Assembly: GCA_948099385.1 (NCBI GenBank)
Contig: CANUEZ040000103.1
Location: 9,286,501 to 9,350,500 of the forward strand
DNA: 64,000 bases
From: Fasciola hepatica
Lineage: Eukaryota; Platyhelminthes; Trematoda; Plagiorchiida; Fasciolidae
Reading direction: 5' to 3'
Part shown: piece after piece, positions 22,576 through 34,201 of the stretch
Layout: each line of letters opens with the position of its first letter
How positions within the stretch are numbered: the stretch's first letter is position 1
Translations under genes and position numbers: made by a program
Notes under the pieces: generated by a model
Told to the model about the DNA's origin: nothing
Databases searched by the model: none
What the model saw: only the letters and a program-made list of their open reading frames with translations

Positions 22576-23300
22576 TGGCACTAATGTTTATTGATGGTTA
22601 AGCATGTGGGACGTAGTTCAACCGTGAAAATATGAGATATAAGTTCGGCGGTCGGATGGTCAGGTTGCAAGGGGTTCTAGAGGACGGAGCCAGAGGCTAA
22701 TAATCGACCAAACAGCGGCAATATTCAGGTGCGTATACAAACGTTGAGGGTGAAATTCACGTAAGGAGAGAACTGGAAAAGGGGGGCAAATAAAAAAGAG
22801 CAATCGGGGTGTGCCCCTGCTGTGGACTAACGGTTAATGGAGGTATATAAAAACCAGTGAAGGACGAGGCATTTGAGTGACAGAAACTACGGCGGTAGAT
22901 GGAAGCAAAATGGTTGAAATTACTGGCATTTCAATTTGTTTGATTCATTAAGGAACTAACCATGGGCAGTCTAACGTTGAGAACTCAGTCAGATGAAACT
23001 TTCTATCGTTGATTGTGTCCCTAACTGGGGGCAGCAGGGTCGGCGAAAGAGTTGGTCTTAGAAGTCGAGGCCCCTCTCGTAAGGTATATTTTCTGCCATG
23101 CTCATATTAGATAACTGGAGTTCACGGATGACACTGAGATATGGGATGAGCGCCAACAGAAATTGGGACTTGGTCTGTGAAGTTCGGAGGGTGATGGGCA
23201 ACTTCTTCCACACTTTTGAGCAGACAAGAATGAAAAACGTGACCGTATGGCCGACTTGACTATACTAGAAGGGACAGTCAAAGGCATGTGCCGAAATGAG
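22576..23300. other. No gene recognised
   Basis: The left part may be the extension of R1, since AACCATCAATAAACATTAGTGCCA on the minus strand near 22600 resembles 57075-57108 on the plus strand. The rest is unassigned. Confidence 0.35.
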
Positions 23301-23308
23301 TAGGGGAT

Positions 23309-24716
23309 TTAACGGGAGAAGCTTACTGGGTAAAGGGAAAAAGACCGGTTTAGTCTCAAGAGGTGGAGCCAGAGTGGGTCAAAATTCAGATTTTGGCATC
23401 GTTTTCTATAGCATAAAGGCGTAGACCAAACGAGCAGTTGTTTGTTAAAACGCATCTGTATGCTTTCAATCGCGACTCTGTCGAATTTCGTCATGTTAGA
23501 AAATATTATTGGTCAGTACTCAAGCAAAGGCCTGACGTGGGGTTTGTAGATGCTGATGGTACTGGCCCGGAGACAAAAAGAGCTGAAGAGAAGGGCCACA
23601 CTTCTCCTAGCATTGGCCGCTTGGATGGCGGCGTGCTCAGAAAAGTTGAGGGAGCTGGAATAGTTAAGGCCCAAATCGTGGTGGTAGGTCGACTGACTAT
23701 TGGGGACCCACCAAGATTTAAGGATCCAGGGAGCAATTGGAACTTGTAGGTTAGGACCTCGCACTTATCAGTGGAAAAGCTCATCCTACAGGTGTGGCAC
23801 CAGCCGTGAAGTGCAGAAATGTCAGCGGAAATTGGAATTGAAAGAGCAGACTATTTTTATATCGTCTGCAAACAAGAATGGCGGACCATGGTGTACTAGA
23901 TCCGATGCGTCATTATTGTACATCAGAAATAGAAGAGGACCCAGTACGCTGCCCTGTATAACGCCACTTGCAACAGGTTTCGGTTAAAAATTATGTCCAT
24001 TGGTGAGGACCACTTGAGAACGATGGGCGAGATAAGATTTCAGCCAAGAAAGCAGCGGGTCAGCAATGCCGAATAAACGCAATTTGGAGATAAGATGCAG
24101 GTGTGGAACACGGTCGAAAGCCTTCGACATATCTAGGTAGAAAATTACTAATGTCTGCCCGCTATCAACAGCCTTAGTGACTAGGTCGAGAAAGTCAAAC
24201 TGACATGTGGTGCATGATCGCGACTTGAGAAACCCGTGCTGCCTATCGCTCGGAAAATTTGAAGCGAGAAGATGCGTGGAAATGCTATCTTTGATAATCG
24301 TTTCCATTATTCTGGTAATGATAGGGATATGGTTGATGGGACGGTAATTAGCGAGTTCGTCGACAGGTATTTTGCCGTGGAATAATGACAGAACGCTTCC
24401 ATTTCGACGGTACTAAACTTAATTTGAGTGACAACAGTAATAGTTTTAGTAATAGAAGTGGGAGGTCTGATCCACGGTTATTGATTGCAGCTGGGAGCAA
24501 CCTGTCTGGTCCAGGATGCGCAGATGCCTTATAGCGTGAAATGAGCCTAGAAATGACGTTTACTTCAAATGTTATGGTAGACGAGGGAGAGCTGGTATTA
24601 GCCGGAGGATTTGGGGGTGTTGTATCTGAGGCGAGGGCCCAAGATTTGGCGAAGTAATGGTTAAAAGCCTCAGTGATATTAGAGGGTGGGGTTGCCGAAG
24701 TTTTATTCGGTAACAC
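23309..24716 (-). pseudogene. CR1 ORF2 reverse transcriptase region
   Basis: Pieces in order are: SRYKASAHPGPDRLLPAAIN and LSLVPSKWKRSVIIP (24348-24716); QHGFLKSRSCTTCQFDFLDL, VIFYLDMSKAFDRVPH with the first palm Asp, and a GVIQG-like stretch lost (23984-24307); PFLFADDIKIV read near 23880-23910 in another frame, giving the catalytic DD; STDKCEVLTYK (23506-23784); and the C-terminal FNKQLLVWSTPLCYRKRC block (23309-23494). Frameshifts occur near 23.99, 23.80 and 23.50 kb. Each motif has the same wording as in the sister element at 33-34 kb. Confidence 0.85.
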
Positions 24717-24815
24717 AACGTATTGGATCGTAGTATCTGTTCCCGAATTCTTAGGTTTGCGTAGGAATGAGAGTTTTATTGCTTTATTGGGATATCTTAG
24801 GGCTTTGGCTTTTTC

Positions 24816-26212
24816 TTAGCGGAGCTGTTTTTCCTTTAGGTCCCGGATAATATCAGTAATACGTGTTAGTTTCATGAAAAGAGAGAAGTCATGGTTTTGG
24901 AGGTAAAGTCTTTGAATCTCTAGGTAGTTTCTTTGGGGGGAGGCAATTTTGGACTTCCTGAGGGAGGGGTTTTTGGATATTAGGCTAAGTTTCAGGAGGC
25001 AGTTTCCCATGGTAAAGTAAAAGTGATCAGCCGTTTGTTGGGGGTCGGTCGTTAGAAAAAACTGCTCCAATCTTGGTCACGGATGAGATTGGGCTGAGGG
25101 TTCCACATTAAACGGATGAAATTGTTGACTGAGGACAGATAGTCTGATAGATAAGGATGAAATGAAAGATTACCGGCTACTATCTTATGGTCGCTACCCG
25201 GAAATTTATTCAGAAAGGAAACCGAAAATTGGGAAACGCCGTGGGTGAATATAAGATCTAGGATGTCGGCGTTTCTAGTAGGGGTTTTGACGCGTTGCAT
25301 CTAGCCCCCAATGGGAGTATTGGACATAAAGTCTATCAAGTTGGGAGGTGCCGTGAGGTTTCTTCAGGACATTTTAGGCCAGTTAAAATCACTGGCTATG
25401 ATTTTCGCTGCCGAAGGTGGTAGTGAAAGGTAATGAAAGGCCTCAGTTAAAGGATTTAAGTCTGCAATAGTAGATGAGGGCGGGCGATAGACACAACCAA
25501 TGTGCATGATTACAGTTGAGAACCCATTTGTGAGCCACAGAGAATCCGGAATTGAGTCGAGTGTGGTATGTCTGATGGGGACTACTGAAAGGGCGTGCTG
25601 TACGTACACAAGGCACCCACCTCCGCGTCTGTCAATCCTATTTACCCTAAAAACCCTGTTCCCTCTAAGCATAATTTCGCTTTTGCCGGTGTGTTCGGTG
25701 AGCCAGGTTTCAGTAATAAAGATGATGTCAGGACTGGATATAATGTCATGATTTTCTTAGTGATGAAGCTTATTCAAGATGGACCGCGAGTTAAATAAGA
25801 TGAATGATAACCCACTCATGTGGAAGTGAGTTCCAGGGTCAGGTAACGTGGGGGAGTTGTTGGTCGTAGGAAGTGCACAGTGAGGGGCGTGAGTTGGGGT
25901 TAATACCGAAAAGGAGGAAAAGTGAGTTTGGGATGCCTCCTCGATGGTTTCGGAAGAATGAGCCGCGGACAAACCGGAAATAATCAATTCTGGGTTATTA
26001 CGAGGTGAAAGAGAAGACCTTAGACAAAGTAGTCCTGCTACTTGTCCTGATTCGTTGGGATCGTTCGATGCTCCAGTGCAGCGAAAGAATACGGGGTTAT
26101 GGAAGGCATTGGCTTTCCCGCGTGACAACCTTGGTATTGGTTGGTGTTGTGTGGTAAGAGCAGGCCTCAGAAGGTAAGGACTAAAAGAGTTTGGGGTGGC
26201 TTCGCCGCACAT
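24816..26212 (-). pseudogene. CR1 ORF2 endonuclease region
   Basis: Three pieces. The first (25757-26212) ends with LSFILFNSRSILNKLHH, the first catalytic motif (N in FNSRS). The second (25364-25672) has NRIDRRGGGCLVYV, IGCVYRPPSSTI and KIIASDFNWP (GDFN box read as SDFN). The third (25052-25300) has FPGSDHKIVAGNL, the SDH motif. The catalytic E lies between the first two pieces (ETWL-like, in the interval near 25730, other frame). The endonuclease nicks target DNA. The tail (24816-25070) is the linker to RT. Confidence 0.82.
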
Positions 26213-27044
26213 CGATGTGGCTTTCCCGGGTGGAGAATGATGGGAATCGGCGGTTGGTAGAGGGGATTTGTGGAGGTTATTTCGGAAGAAGGTAATTGTA
26301 ATACGCAGTGTTGGCCTGCGAAGCTCAGTGTGCTATCGAAGGTATGAACGACTGATAAGGTGCCAGTATTGGAAAGTGGTTTGTTATGGCTGGAAGAGAT
26401 GAAAAATTGTGGGATTGTTTGCCACAGGGTGGGGACAGTTTACTCGAATGGGATTTGTGGATGTATCCTGCGCATAAGACGACTGTGGTGAGGCGAAACG
26501 AAAGTTTTGATGTGGTAGAGGTACTAATGGGATGAACGGTGAAGGCACGGAAAAGTTAGGAAATGATAAGCTAGGCAAATGCAGCTTTGATTAATAGCTG
26601 TGAGGTGGTTTGCGAGCATCGTTCGTATAAATGCGCATAGAGCTGGGATTTCGCTGGAATTACGGTCTGAGTAACTATCTATTTTGGGAACAGAAACTGT
26701 AGGTCCCGGCATCAGTGACATCCCACTTGGGTATCTGTTCGCTTCTTATCTGTGCATGACCTTCAGGGTGTAGCCTGGTGACAAAAGGCGGTCGTTGCCT
26801 AATGAACTAAATGTTGAGGCCTTCACTAGGGATGGAGCGTGGGTCTCCGAATTCTAGATTTGCGGCCATGTGTTACCGTTGGGTTTCCACACTCTGCATC
26901 GGGGGCTGACTGTAGATCGTTACCAACTTTCGGCCCATGGGTGGTGAGTTAGATTGCAGCAGTGAAGTTCTATCCTTGAGTACGCTACTTCTTGGCAGCT
27001 TGTTTTTGGGAGTATGACCTGAAGGCTGAAGGTTTTGATTCGAG

Positions 27045-28115
27045 CTAGAATGACCTGGCAATGGTATGATGAGGTGGCGGATCTGTTTTAGTCGTGGCTA
27101 TTTGGTGTGGACAAGAACGACTATACGTTGAATTATGTGTCGCCTTGGGAGAGTGATGCAAGCTTGTTAGGTCGTGCAGGCTACGCGATTTGGGTAGCTG
27201 CTTCTGATGAGCAGAGCTAAGCTGTCTGGCAGGACTCGGTTGATTCGAGTCCCAGGCATCTGCGACACTATTGACGAGCCCAGGACGCTTGGAGACTGGC
27301 GGATTTGGCGAAGGCCCGGGCGTTGCGTCAAGGTCTACATCAGACTGTTGTTGGCTGATAGACGTTGGTTGCATAGAGTAGGTTAGAGGAATGAAGGGCT
27401 TAGGTGTCTTTCGGGCGGATTCCTTCCCTGGATGTTTGAGAGAGTTCGACTTTCTCAGCACTTTTCCTTGAAGTGGCGTTTTGTCGGGTGCTATTCGAAT
27501 GTTCTTGTATGGCGAATGAATAGAAATACTTGTTTGTTGACGAATAAACTCACCGGCTGTCAGTGAGTCCGGAAATTCGAGAAGAAGGGGGTATTGGTGT
27601 AGTTGTGTTTGTTTGCGTAGTCTGCTGCTACGGCACATCAGACGTTCAATCTTAGCGGCCTTTAGAAAGGTACTGTCGACTATGTTGTTTGGGGCCCTAT
27701 CGAGAACAGTAGATGTGATCACGTGATTCGAGTTTCGTATCCGTTTTGAAACATATGAAGATATGCTGTCAATAAAGTTACACGTGGCAACTAAGTTACA
27801 GACTGTATTTACCATAGAAGGCTCGAAGTGTTGACTCAGTAGTGTCAGAATTTTGGTGGTTCTGTCAAGAGCTTTATTTTGGGATTCAAGTGAGCTGACG
27901 TGTTGTGAGAGGCTGTCAATCTCGCCATTTGTGTCATCATGGATGTTCGTTAATGAGACGGAGCATGGTGTAGTGATTAGGAGACGTACGGCTACGCATG
28001 GAAAAATCTTACTGGCCGGTCTGCTTCTTTTTGAATTGTGCATTGTGACTGCAGGTTTTGGATAACCAACGAGTTTTATTGAAAACAAGATACACATAAC
28101 ATCATGCAGTGTCAC
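27045..28115 (-). pseudogene. CR1 ORF1 (nucleic-acid-binding protein)
   Basis: 356 open residues. After a short basic start it has SVSLTNIHDDTN followed by a heptad-like stretch (about residues 60-105, LSQHVSSLESQNKALDRTT) that looks like a coiled coil. Next is an RRM-like region with VITSTVLDRAPNNIVDS ... RLRKQTQLHQYPLLLEF ... YKNIRIAPDKTPLQ. The last third is rich in Pro, Ser and basic residues. The same order is seen in the ORF1 at 37.5 kb. LINE ORF1 proteins bind the element RNA. The frame runs past its usual end into shifted pieces at 26873-27061, so the C terminus is damaged. The ATG at 28115 is the first in frame; the true start could lie upstream. Confidence 0.75.
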
Positions 28116-28209
28116 ACTGTGGACGGTGCTTTAAGCGGAGTGGGGTGCGGAATTTGTGAACATATATGTGATAAAAACATCTACTTTGTTTTTTTTTGAC
28201 AAAGAATTA

Positions 28210-29983
28210 TTGAGAGAGACTCAAGTAGAGGTCCAGGGTTTTCTTGAAGATAGTTTTGGTCTGCGAGAGAACGATATCTTCCAGGAGTGCACTCCACAGA
28301 GTAATAACCCTGTAGCTAAAAACGTTAATCCTTAGTTAAGTGCGTAGCCACGGTTTGAAAACTTTTCTGCTGTGACCACGGAGAGGAGAGGCTGGACAGA
28401 CGGAGAAGAAGGAATCGCTTTGACCTGTTTCAAAAAGGTGGAACACCAAAAACAGATCAACTCTCACGAGTCTTACGTCAAGGGATAGAGGTTGAGGAGT
28501 GAGAGGCGGACGGGATAAGGTAGATGGGATGGACCACTTACTGCCTTTGTGGAGGCCCACTGAACTCTTCCTAGGATCGCACGGTCTCGGACAAGACCAC
28601 AGTGCACTATCTGACTACCGTACTCCAGCAGAGGTCGGATATATGTGCTGAAGATTATGGCTATTCATCCTCAGATATGCGCAGGAAGGACCTTCGAATC
28701 ATGTTCAGGATTCGAAAAGCAGACTTGCTCGCAAGTTGGAGATGATGAGAGGAGGATAAGTTACAATCTAACCAGAAGCCGAGCGCCTTGTTTCGGTCAA
28801 CCATTGGCAGTGTAGTTGCTCCGTTAATGAAAAACGTGTGACCAGTCTCTCTGCCGAAAGACATGCTCACGCATTTGTCATCAATAACTGGGAGGTTCCA
28901 ATCCTCGGACCAGCGTTTCGTTTCATAAACTGCAAGTCGCAGGTCTTCAACGCTTGAACTCCAGAGGGTTACATCGTCTGCGTACATGACAATGTTCGCA
29001 GGAAGGGCTGTCGGCAGATCGTTCATATAGATTAGGAAAAGAAGAGGACCTAAGACCGACCCTTGGGGGACCCCAGTTGTTACTGGGGAGGGTTGAGACA
29101 AAACATTCCCGACTTTAACCACAAAGGTGCGGTTGGCAAGGAAGCTACGTAGGATGGCCAACATGGAGCCTGTGATCCCGTATATCTGCAGCTTATAAAG
29201 AAGTAGGGCATGGGTACCTTATCGAAGGCCTCAGCAAAATCGATGGATACAGCGTGTGAGAGCTGGCCATCATCATGGGCTTTCGTTAGACCATCGATGG
29301 CAGAAAGCATATTAGTGATGCATGATCTGTCAGGAAAAATCTCATGTTGGGACGAGGAAAGGATCCTATTTCTATGAAGATGGGAAAGAACCTCACTCAT
29401 AAGAATTCCCTCAAAAATTTTGCTGGTGACGCTAGTGAGGCATATGGGTCTGTAACTAGAAGCAAGATGTCTACTACTCTTCTTGTAGATTGGTGTGATC
29501 ACTGCTTTTTCCAGCTACTGCGAAAAACTCCATTGTAAACACATTGCTGAAAAAGCGAGGCATAAGGGGCAACTAATGTATCCTCGGCTTCCTTGAGAAT
29601 ACGGGGGTGGATTAGGTCTGGACCCATGAAGCAATATTGGTTGAGCCGTCGTAAACCTTGAGCGACTACACCAATGGGAATAGTGACACGGTTAAGGGTA
29701 GTGGTCAGAGATAACGGGTGCATGGTAGGGTGGGATGATATGAGTATGGAGCTAAAAATTGTACTGAAGTAGGAGCTGAATTCCTCGGCTACTTGGCTAG
29801 GGGAAGTGATTTGAGATTCGGCATTATCTTTGAGAGCTAATGGTGTCGGAGCTATACCCCTAAGACGGCGCATGCACTGAATGAAAAATGCCTTATTGGT
29901 CCGTGCTCGATCAAATACAGATCGTTGGACTGCATTCTGATAGGACCTAATCTTGTCTTTGCATATGTTCCGTATGATCCTGA
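28210..29983 (-). mobile_element. CR1-like LINE, second lineage, 5' truncated
   Basis: The minus strand carries RT only. In order, the pieces are KAFFIQC then MRRLRGIAPTPLALKD (29499-29970), CFMGPDLIHPRILKE, MITPIYKKSSRHLASSYRPI and IDFAEAFDKVPM (first palm Asp; 29080-29502), VTTGVPQGSVLGPLLFLIYM and ANIVMYADDVTLWSS (catalytic YADD; 28661-29164), and RLVRVDLFLVFHLFETGQ with the C-terminal TLWSALLEDIVLSQTKT block near 28270. It has GVPQG and YADD, where the other CR1 copies here have GVIQG and FADD, so it belongs to a different lineage. The endonuclease is absent, since the 5' end stops at the R2 copy. Two frameshifts are visible. Confidence 0.85.
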
Positions 29984-29984
29984 A

Positions 29985-30165
29985 GTAATAATAATAATAA
30001 TTGTATATTTCGGATGCGCCCGAAGCATGCTAGAAGGCATGATCAGATGATTATAGTGATGCCGGAATGACAATTCACAAAAGGGTACAACAAGTGCATG
30101 CAGAGTATCAGAGAGAGTGTTACAGTGAACTAAAACGGTAGTATTGCCCGGCAAGGGCTAGCCAC
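29985..30165 (-). repeat. Dispersed repeat R2, short copy 3 with an ATT tail
   Basis: On the minus strand the end reads CATGCTTCGGGCGCATCCG, then AAATATACA and then six ATT triplets (29985-30002 on the plus strand as TAA/AAT units). The left block matches the R2 ends at 14350 and 20350 (GCATGC..GCATGATCA). The GCCCGGCAAGGGCTAG stretch at 30145 matches the ACGCCCGGTGAG block. This short form suggests that the complete mobile unit may be a SINE-like element of under 200 bases. Confidence 0.6.
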
Positions 30166-30169
30166 TAGA

Positions 30170-30733
30170 ATGGTGGCTGGGCAAAGGGGGTTTAACTACA
30201 CAGAGCGTCTCCGTGCCCTAGACCTATTCTCGATGGAAAGACGGCGCATTCGCGGGGATTTGATAGAAACCTTCAAGGTAATGAAAGGACTGTCCGGAAT
30301 AAGTCGAGAAGACCTTTTTTCGCTGATCCCCGAGAGAGGCACAAGGGGGCATAGCCTTAGATTACAAAGGAAACATTCGAGGCTCCAAATAAGGGCGAAG
30401 TACTTCTCAAATGGAGTGGTACCCTATTGGAATAAGCTCCCGGAAGAGGTCATAAATACCACAACAGTGAAGGCCTTTAAGAAAGCAGTAGACTTATGTT
30501 GGGTGGCAGTATACCCCGAGTTATGTTAAGCAGCTTTTAGGGTCAGATGCAATTTACTTATTGTTTCCACCTTACTCTGCCAGGGCTGATACTGCACAAA
30601 ATTTCTGCCTTTCAGAAAAAGAAAATCACGCAGTGTTGGGAGCTACGGAAACTCGCCGACAACACAACTATCTGGACACACGATTGGCTCTAGCCACACC
30701 AAGTCCTGTGCAAACTGAACTGAACTGAAATTT
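30170..30733 (+). mobile_element. CR1-like LINE 3' fragment, second lineage
   Basis: A clean 119-codon frame (30170-30529) has YTERLRALDLFSMERRRIRG, DLIETFKVMKGLSGI, RGTRGHSLRLQRKHSRLQIR and FSNGVVPYWNKLPEEV. This is the C-terminal region after the RT of CR1 elements. It is followed by about 180 bases of 3' UTR ending in CTGAACTGAACTGAAAT, a short tandem tail of the CR1 kind. The missing 5' part is the usual result of incomplete reverse transcription. It faces away from the 28.2-29.98 kb copy on the other strand. The open frame suggests a fairly young insertion. Confidence 0.82.
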
Positions 30734-32715
30734 GAAGATCAAGGTCGATTGATGTCTGTTGGTCTGGAGTACATGCATAAGTGGTATGTGAAATAATTAC
30801 CACTAGTGGAAATTGAAACATTCAAAGGAAATGTTTTTGGTGCGCTACAGAATATGAGAGGCATATGGATAGAAATCTCGTCGAAGCGTTCGGTGAATTA
30901 TTCACTTTACTACAGGTATGTCAAGAAGTATTAACATGGAAATATTTCAGTCTGCAAAGATGGTAGTATATAAAGTGGTGGCTGTATACTGGAGGAATCA
31001 TATATGTTGCAAACAATTGCGTATTTCCTGGGAGGGATACTACCAGAGTGATGGTGGCAGGGAACGGCCGGAGTAAAACAGGTGAGCGTGCGGCAAGTTG
31101 TTAACTTTATGTAGGGTTGGTATGAAATGTCAAAGCGGAAGTGGAAGACTAATCAATATTGACCGTGTGGTTACATCCATTATACAGGTGTTCAGTTCTG
31201 CGAGAGGAAAGGTAAAGTAATCCACGGATAAGTGTACGTCAATAGATGAATGCTGTGTGGTATGTACCATGCAAAAATGACAGGTCAATAAAACTGCCCA
31301 GGTATATTGCGGGAAGCGGCCGTGGATCAACGAATATAGAAATAAAATGTATCAACCGGTGCAGATAGTGGTGTGATTTAGAGGCTGCATACGGGGTCAG
31401 TTTCGGTAATGTAACACGAATGCAACATCAGGAAGATCAAAGGTCTCGATAACGGTGATGGTATAGTAAGTAGACGGTGAGTGTCACATTTCTAATGACC
31501 AATTAGACAGGTGTAACAAATGATGGGAACGGAGCGGCGATGCAGCACGGGAAGTGTATCGAAGACGTCTAATCGTAGAGTGAACGCTGTGATCTGCAGA
31601 GCCCGAACACTCGATGCAACAGCATTGCGGATGCGATCGGATGGACCGATGAAGAGTGCAGGTAGTTACTTATTACTTCGCTACCCACTGGAGGACTACT
31701 GAAAGATATGTCAGCGCCGGACGTTTTTTTTGGTGACCGATGAATCAATGAACAGTGACAATAAAGGTGCCAGTGTTTGAACAGTATTAGCGGGTTCTAA
31801 CACGGAACGGGCAGGATGACATATGGGATTAAAATGAGTTGTATGAATGCAGTGAGATCGAGTAGTCCAGGTTCAATAAGTCTGGTGGGAATCTTGGGGA
31901 AAGCGATCGTGAGACGGGCGAAAATGAAGTAGTGTGTAAATCTCGTTTGCCCTGTCCAGCAAGAGAGGGTCCAAGTTATTCCTGGGAAGTGGAAGGCGAC
32001 AATCGTCCTTAGGGTACAGGTTCTGAAAACAAAACGGAGAGGGCTGTAGTCTGGCAGTTCTACCAGCTGTGGGTTAGGGGAGAAAGACAGAACACCAATA
32101 TCATGCCAGTAACAGAAATGGGTGGTCGCGACGTTGAGGTCTTGTTTTTTGGATTAAACAACATACGGAAAGCGAAGAAGACCGGTACTAGCGACTAATT
32201 CTTGTGAGGCTTAGTGAGAGTTACCAAAAAAGCAAGGAAGCGAGAATAGGCGACACTGGGGGAAAATACTTATGTGTAGTTCGACGAATGGTTTATGGAA
32301 GACCACATCGATTGTGGCGATTCGTTCATTAGAACGAGGCCTGGAATCTCGTGTGTTGAAATAGGGTCTCAATGAGTAAGTAGTTGAAGCGTGGATGAGA
32401 CTGGTACCTTGAGGACCATATTATATATGCTGCTATGTATTTTCTAGCATTATAAATGCTCTTATACCTGGCGGCAGCTGATAAAAAAAGAACCTAACCG
32501 ACTATGGTAAAATCTGACAGCATAAAAAAAGAATCACCGGAGTAACGGTGGCCAGTAGGGGGTCGTGGTCAGAAGCGTTGAAAATAGGAAGTGGCTAGAC
32601 AAACACGTGGAGTGTGCTGTTGACAGTCATGGAGTATAGGTTGGACTGCTTTTATTTGCTAACTATAATACAGAATGCTCCTTACCACCCGTTGGTAATA
32701 ACTGTCTACTAAACA
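30734..32715. other. No gene recognised
   Basis: No open frame above about 66 codons and no motif. The first 40 bases (TTTGAAGATCAAGGTCGATTG) resemble the R2 block at 14.58 kb. The rest is unassigned. Confidence 0.4.
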
Positions 32716-32733
32716 AAGTTGTTAAGCTTTTGG

Positions 32734-34201
32734 TTAGTATCCCAGGCCCAGTTCGTAGGCTCGGGTAATAGACATGTAGGGATCATGCATTCGAATCAGT
32801 TTTTGGACAGTTAGATGTTTATTTATTTCTTTTTTGAATAATAAAGAGGCCGAAGACATTGACCTAAGTTGAGGTGGGAGTTTGTTCCAGAGGGAAGAAT
32901 ATTTAACAATAAAGAAGTTTGACCGCATCGCAGTCCTGGATACTGGAATCAAGACCATAGAGTCCCTATGTCGTAAAGAATATTTGGAGGGAGTTTTGAC
33001 CTTGGGGGCTGAATTGCAAGATGTACGTTTTACAATATTGCAAAAGAAAGACAGGTTCATTCGTAGACGGCGCAGCCATAGGGGCTCTAGGTGCAATATT
33101 TCACACCTTTCCATATAATTTAAAGGCGAGGAATATCCTAGTAGTTGTTTGGTAAATCTACGTTGTACATTCTCAATTGCAAATCTGCCGCATGTTAGAA
33201 AAGACGACAGTGCAATATTCCAGAAGTGGTCTGACATGAGTTTTAAAAATGCTTAGCTTGCTCTCTGTAAGACTGAAGGTTCTATTAATCAGACCAATTA
33301 GCCGTCTAGCTTACGAACCTGCACGGCCGAATGTTCGGAGAAATTAAATGTACAAGAATATTGTAATCTCAAGTCCCTTACTTCCGGACTGTTGGGGATG
33401 AACTGATCATTAATTTTAAACATTCCCGCGGGAACCTGACACTTATACATAAGGATACAACTTTTGACAGCGGAGAATTTCATCAACCATTGGTTGCTCC
33501 ATGAGTCTAGCGATAGTAAATCGCTCGTTATGCTAACAATGGTAGAAGCCAAGGCGTCAGGTTCAAAGGAGTACATAATTTTTATGTCGTCTGCAAAAAG
33601 GAACGTAGCCCCGTGTGTGATGACGTTAAAAATGTCATTAACATATATAAGAAAAAGTAAGGGACCTAGTACACTACCCTGAATAACTCCACTAGTAACT
33701 GGTCGAGGTGATGATAAACTGCCATCAACGTCCACCACCTGCTTTCGGGATGTTAGATATGATGAAAACCAACTCAGGATCGGGTCAACAATTCCGTAGA
33801 TTTTCATCTTCGCCATGAGCCTACTGTGGGATACTCGATCGAAAGCTTTAGTCATGTCAAGGAGGATTACAATCACTGATTTACCACTGTTAGTGGCCGT
33901 AGTTATTAAGTTAAGGAAGTCACACATACAGGTGGCACAGGATCTTTTTTGAAGAAAACCGTGCTGTCCAGTGTTAATGAGGTTATTGTTTAGTAAATGA
34001 GTTGTCAGCTTATTTTTTATCAGTCTTTCCATAATCCGGGAAACTAGGGGTGTGGTTCACTGGTCGATAGTTGGTTAGGTCCTGGCGTGAACCTTTCTTA
34101 GGAATTGGGATAATAACTGATGTTTTCCAATGGGAGGGGAAAACGCTACTGCTCAGATAAATTAAAAACCTTTGATAGCAAGAATGGGATATCAGTGCCA
34201 C
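32734..34201 (-). pseudogene. CR1 ORF2 RT palm, thumb and C-terminal region
   Basis: SVFPSHWKTSVIIPIPKKGS and TNYRPV lie at 34010-34201. The frame then shifts to a 244-codon piece (33298-34032) with QHGFLQKRSCATCMCDFLNL, VILLDMTKAFDRVSH (first palm Asp), VTSGVIQGSVLGPLLFLIYV and ATFLFADDIKIM (catalytic DD), so the polymerase core is intact. The stop at 33298 is followed by about 60 bases in another frame (INRTFSLTESKLSIF). The final piece (32734-33237) has QRRFTKQLLGYSS, LHLEPLWLRRLRMNLSFF and YSSLWNKLPPQLRS. That tail is typical of this CR1 lineage and ends near 32734. Confidence 0.9.

Larger units (their letters stand above)
23300..28115 (-). mobile_element. CR1-like LINE, near full length, first lineage
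   Basis: On the minus strand: ORF1 (27045-28115), a decayed spacer with ORF1 tail pieces (26380-27061), then ORF2 with endonuclease (about 24820-26212) and RT through its C-terminal region (23309-24716). Total about 4.8 kb, the size expected of CR1 elements with two ORFs. Wording of motifs matches the element at 32.7-37.6 kb throughout, so they are sister copies. ORF2 is broken into at least six frames. No target-site duplication could be fixed by eye, and the 3' tail was not identified. Confidence 0.88.

Noticed and set aside
28210..30733. Twin-priming inversion of a single CR1 element
   Set aside because: Both pieces contain the C-terminal region, so they are two insertions, not two halves of one.
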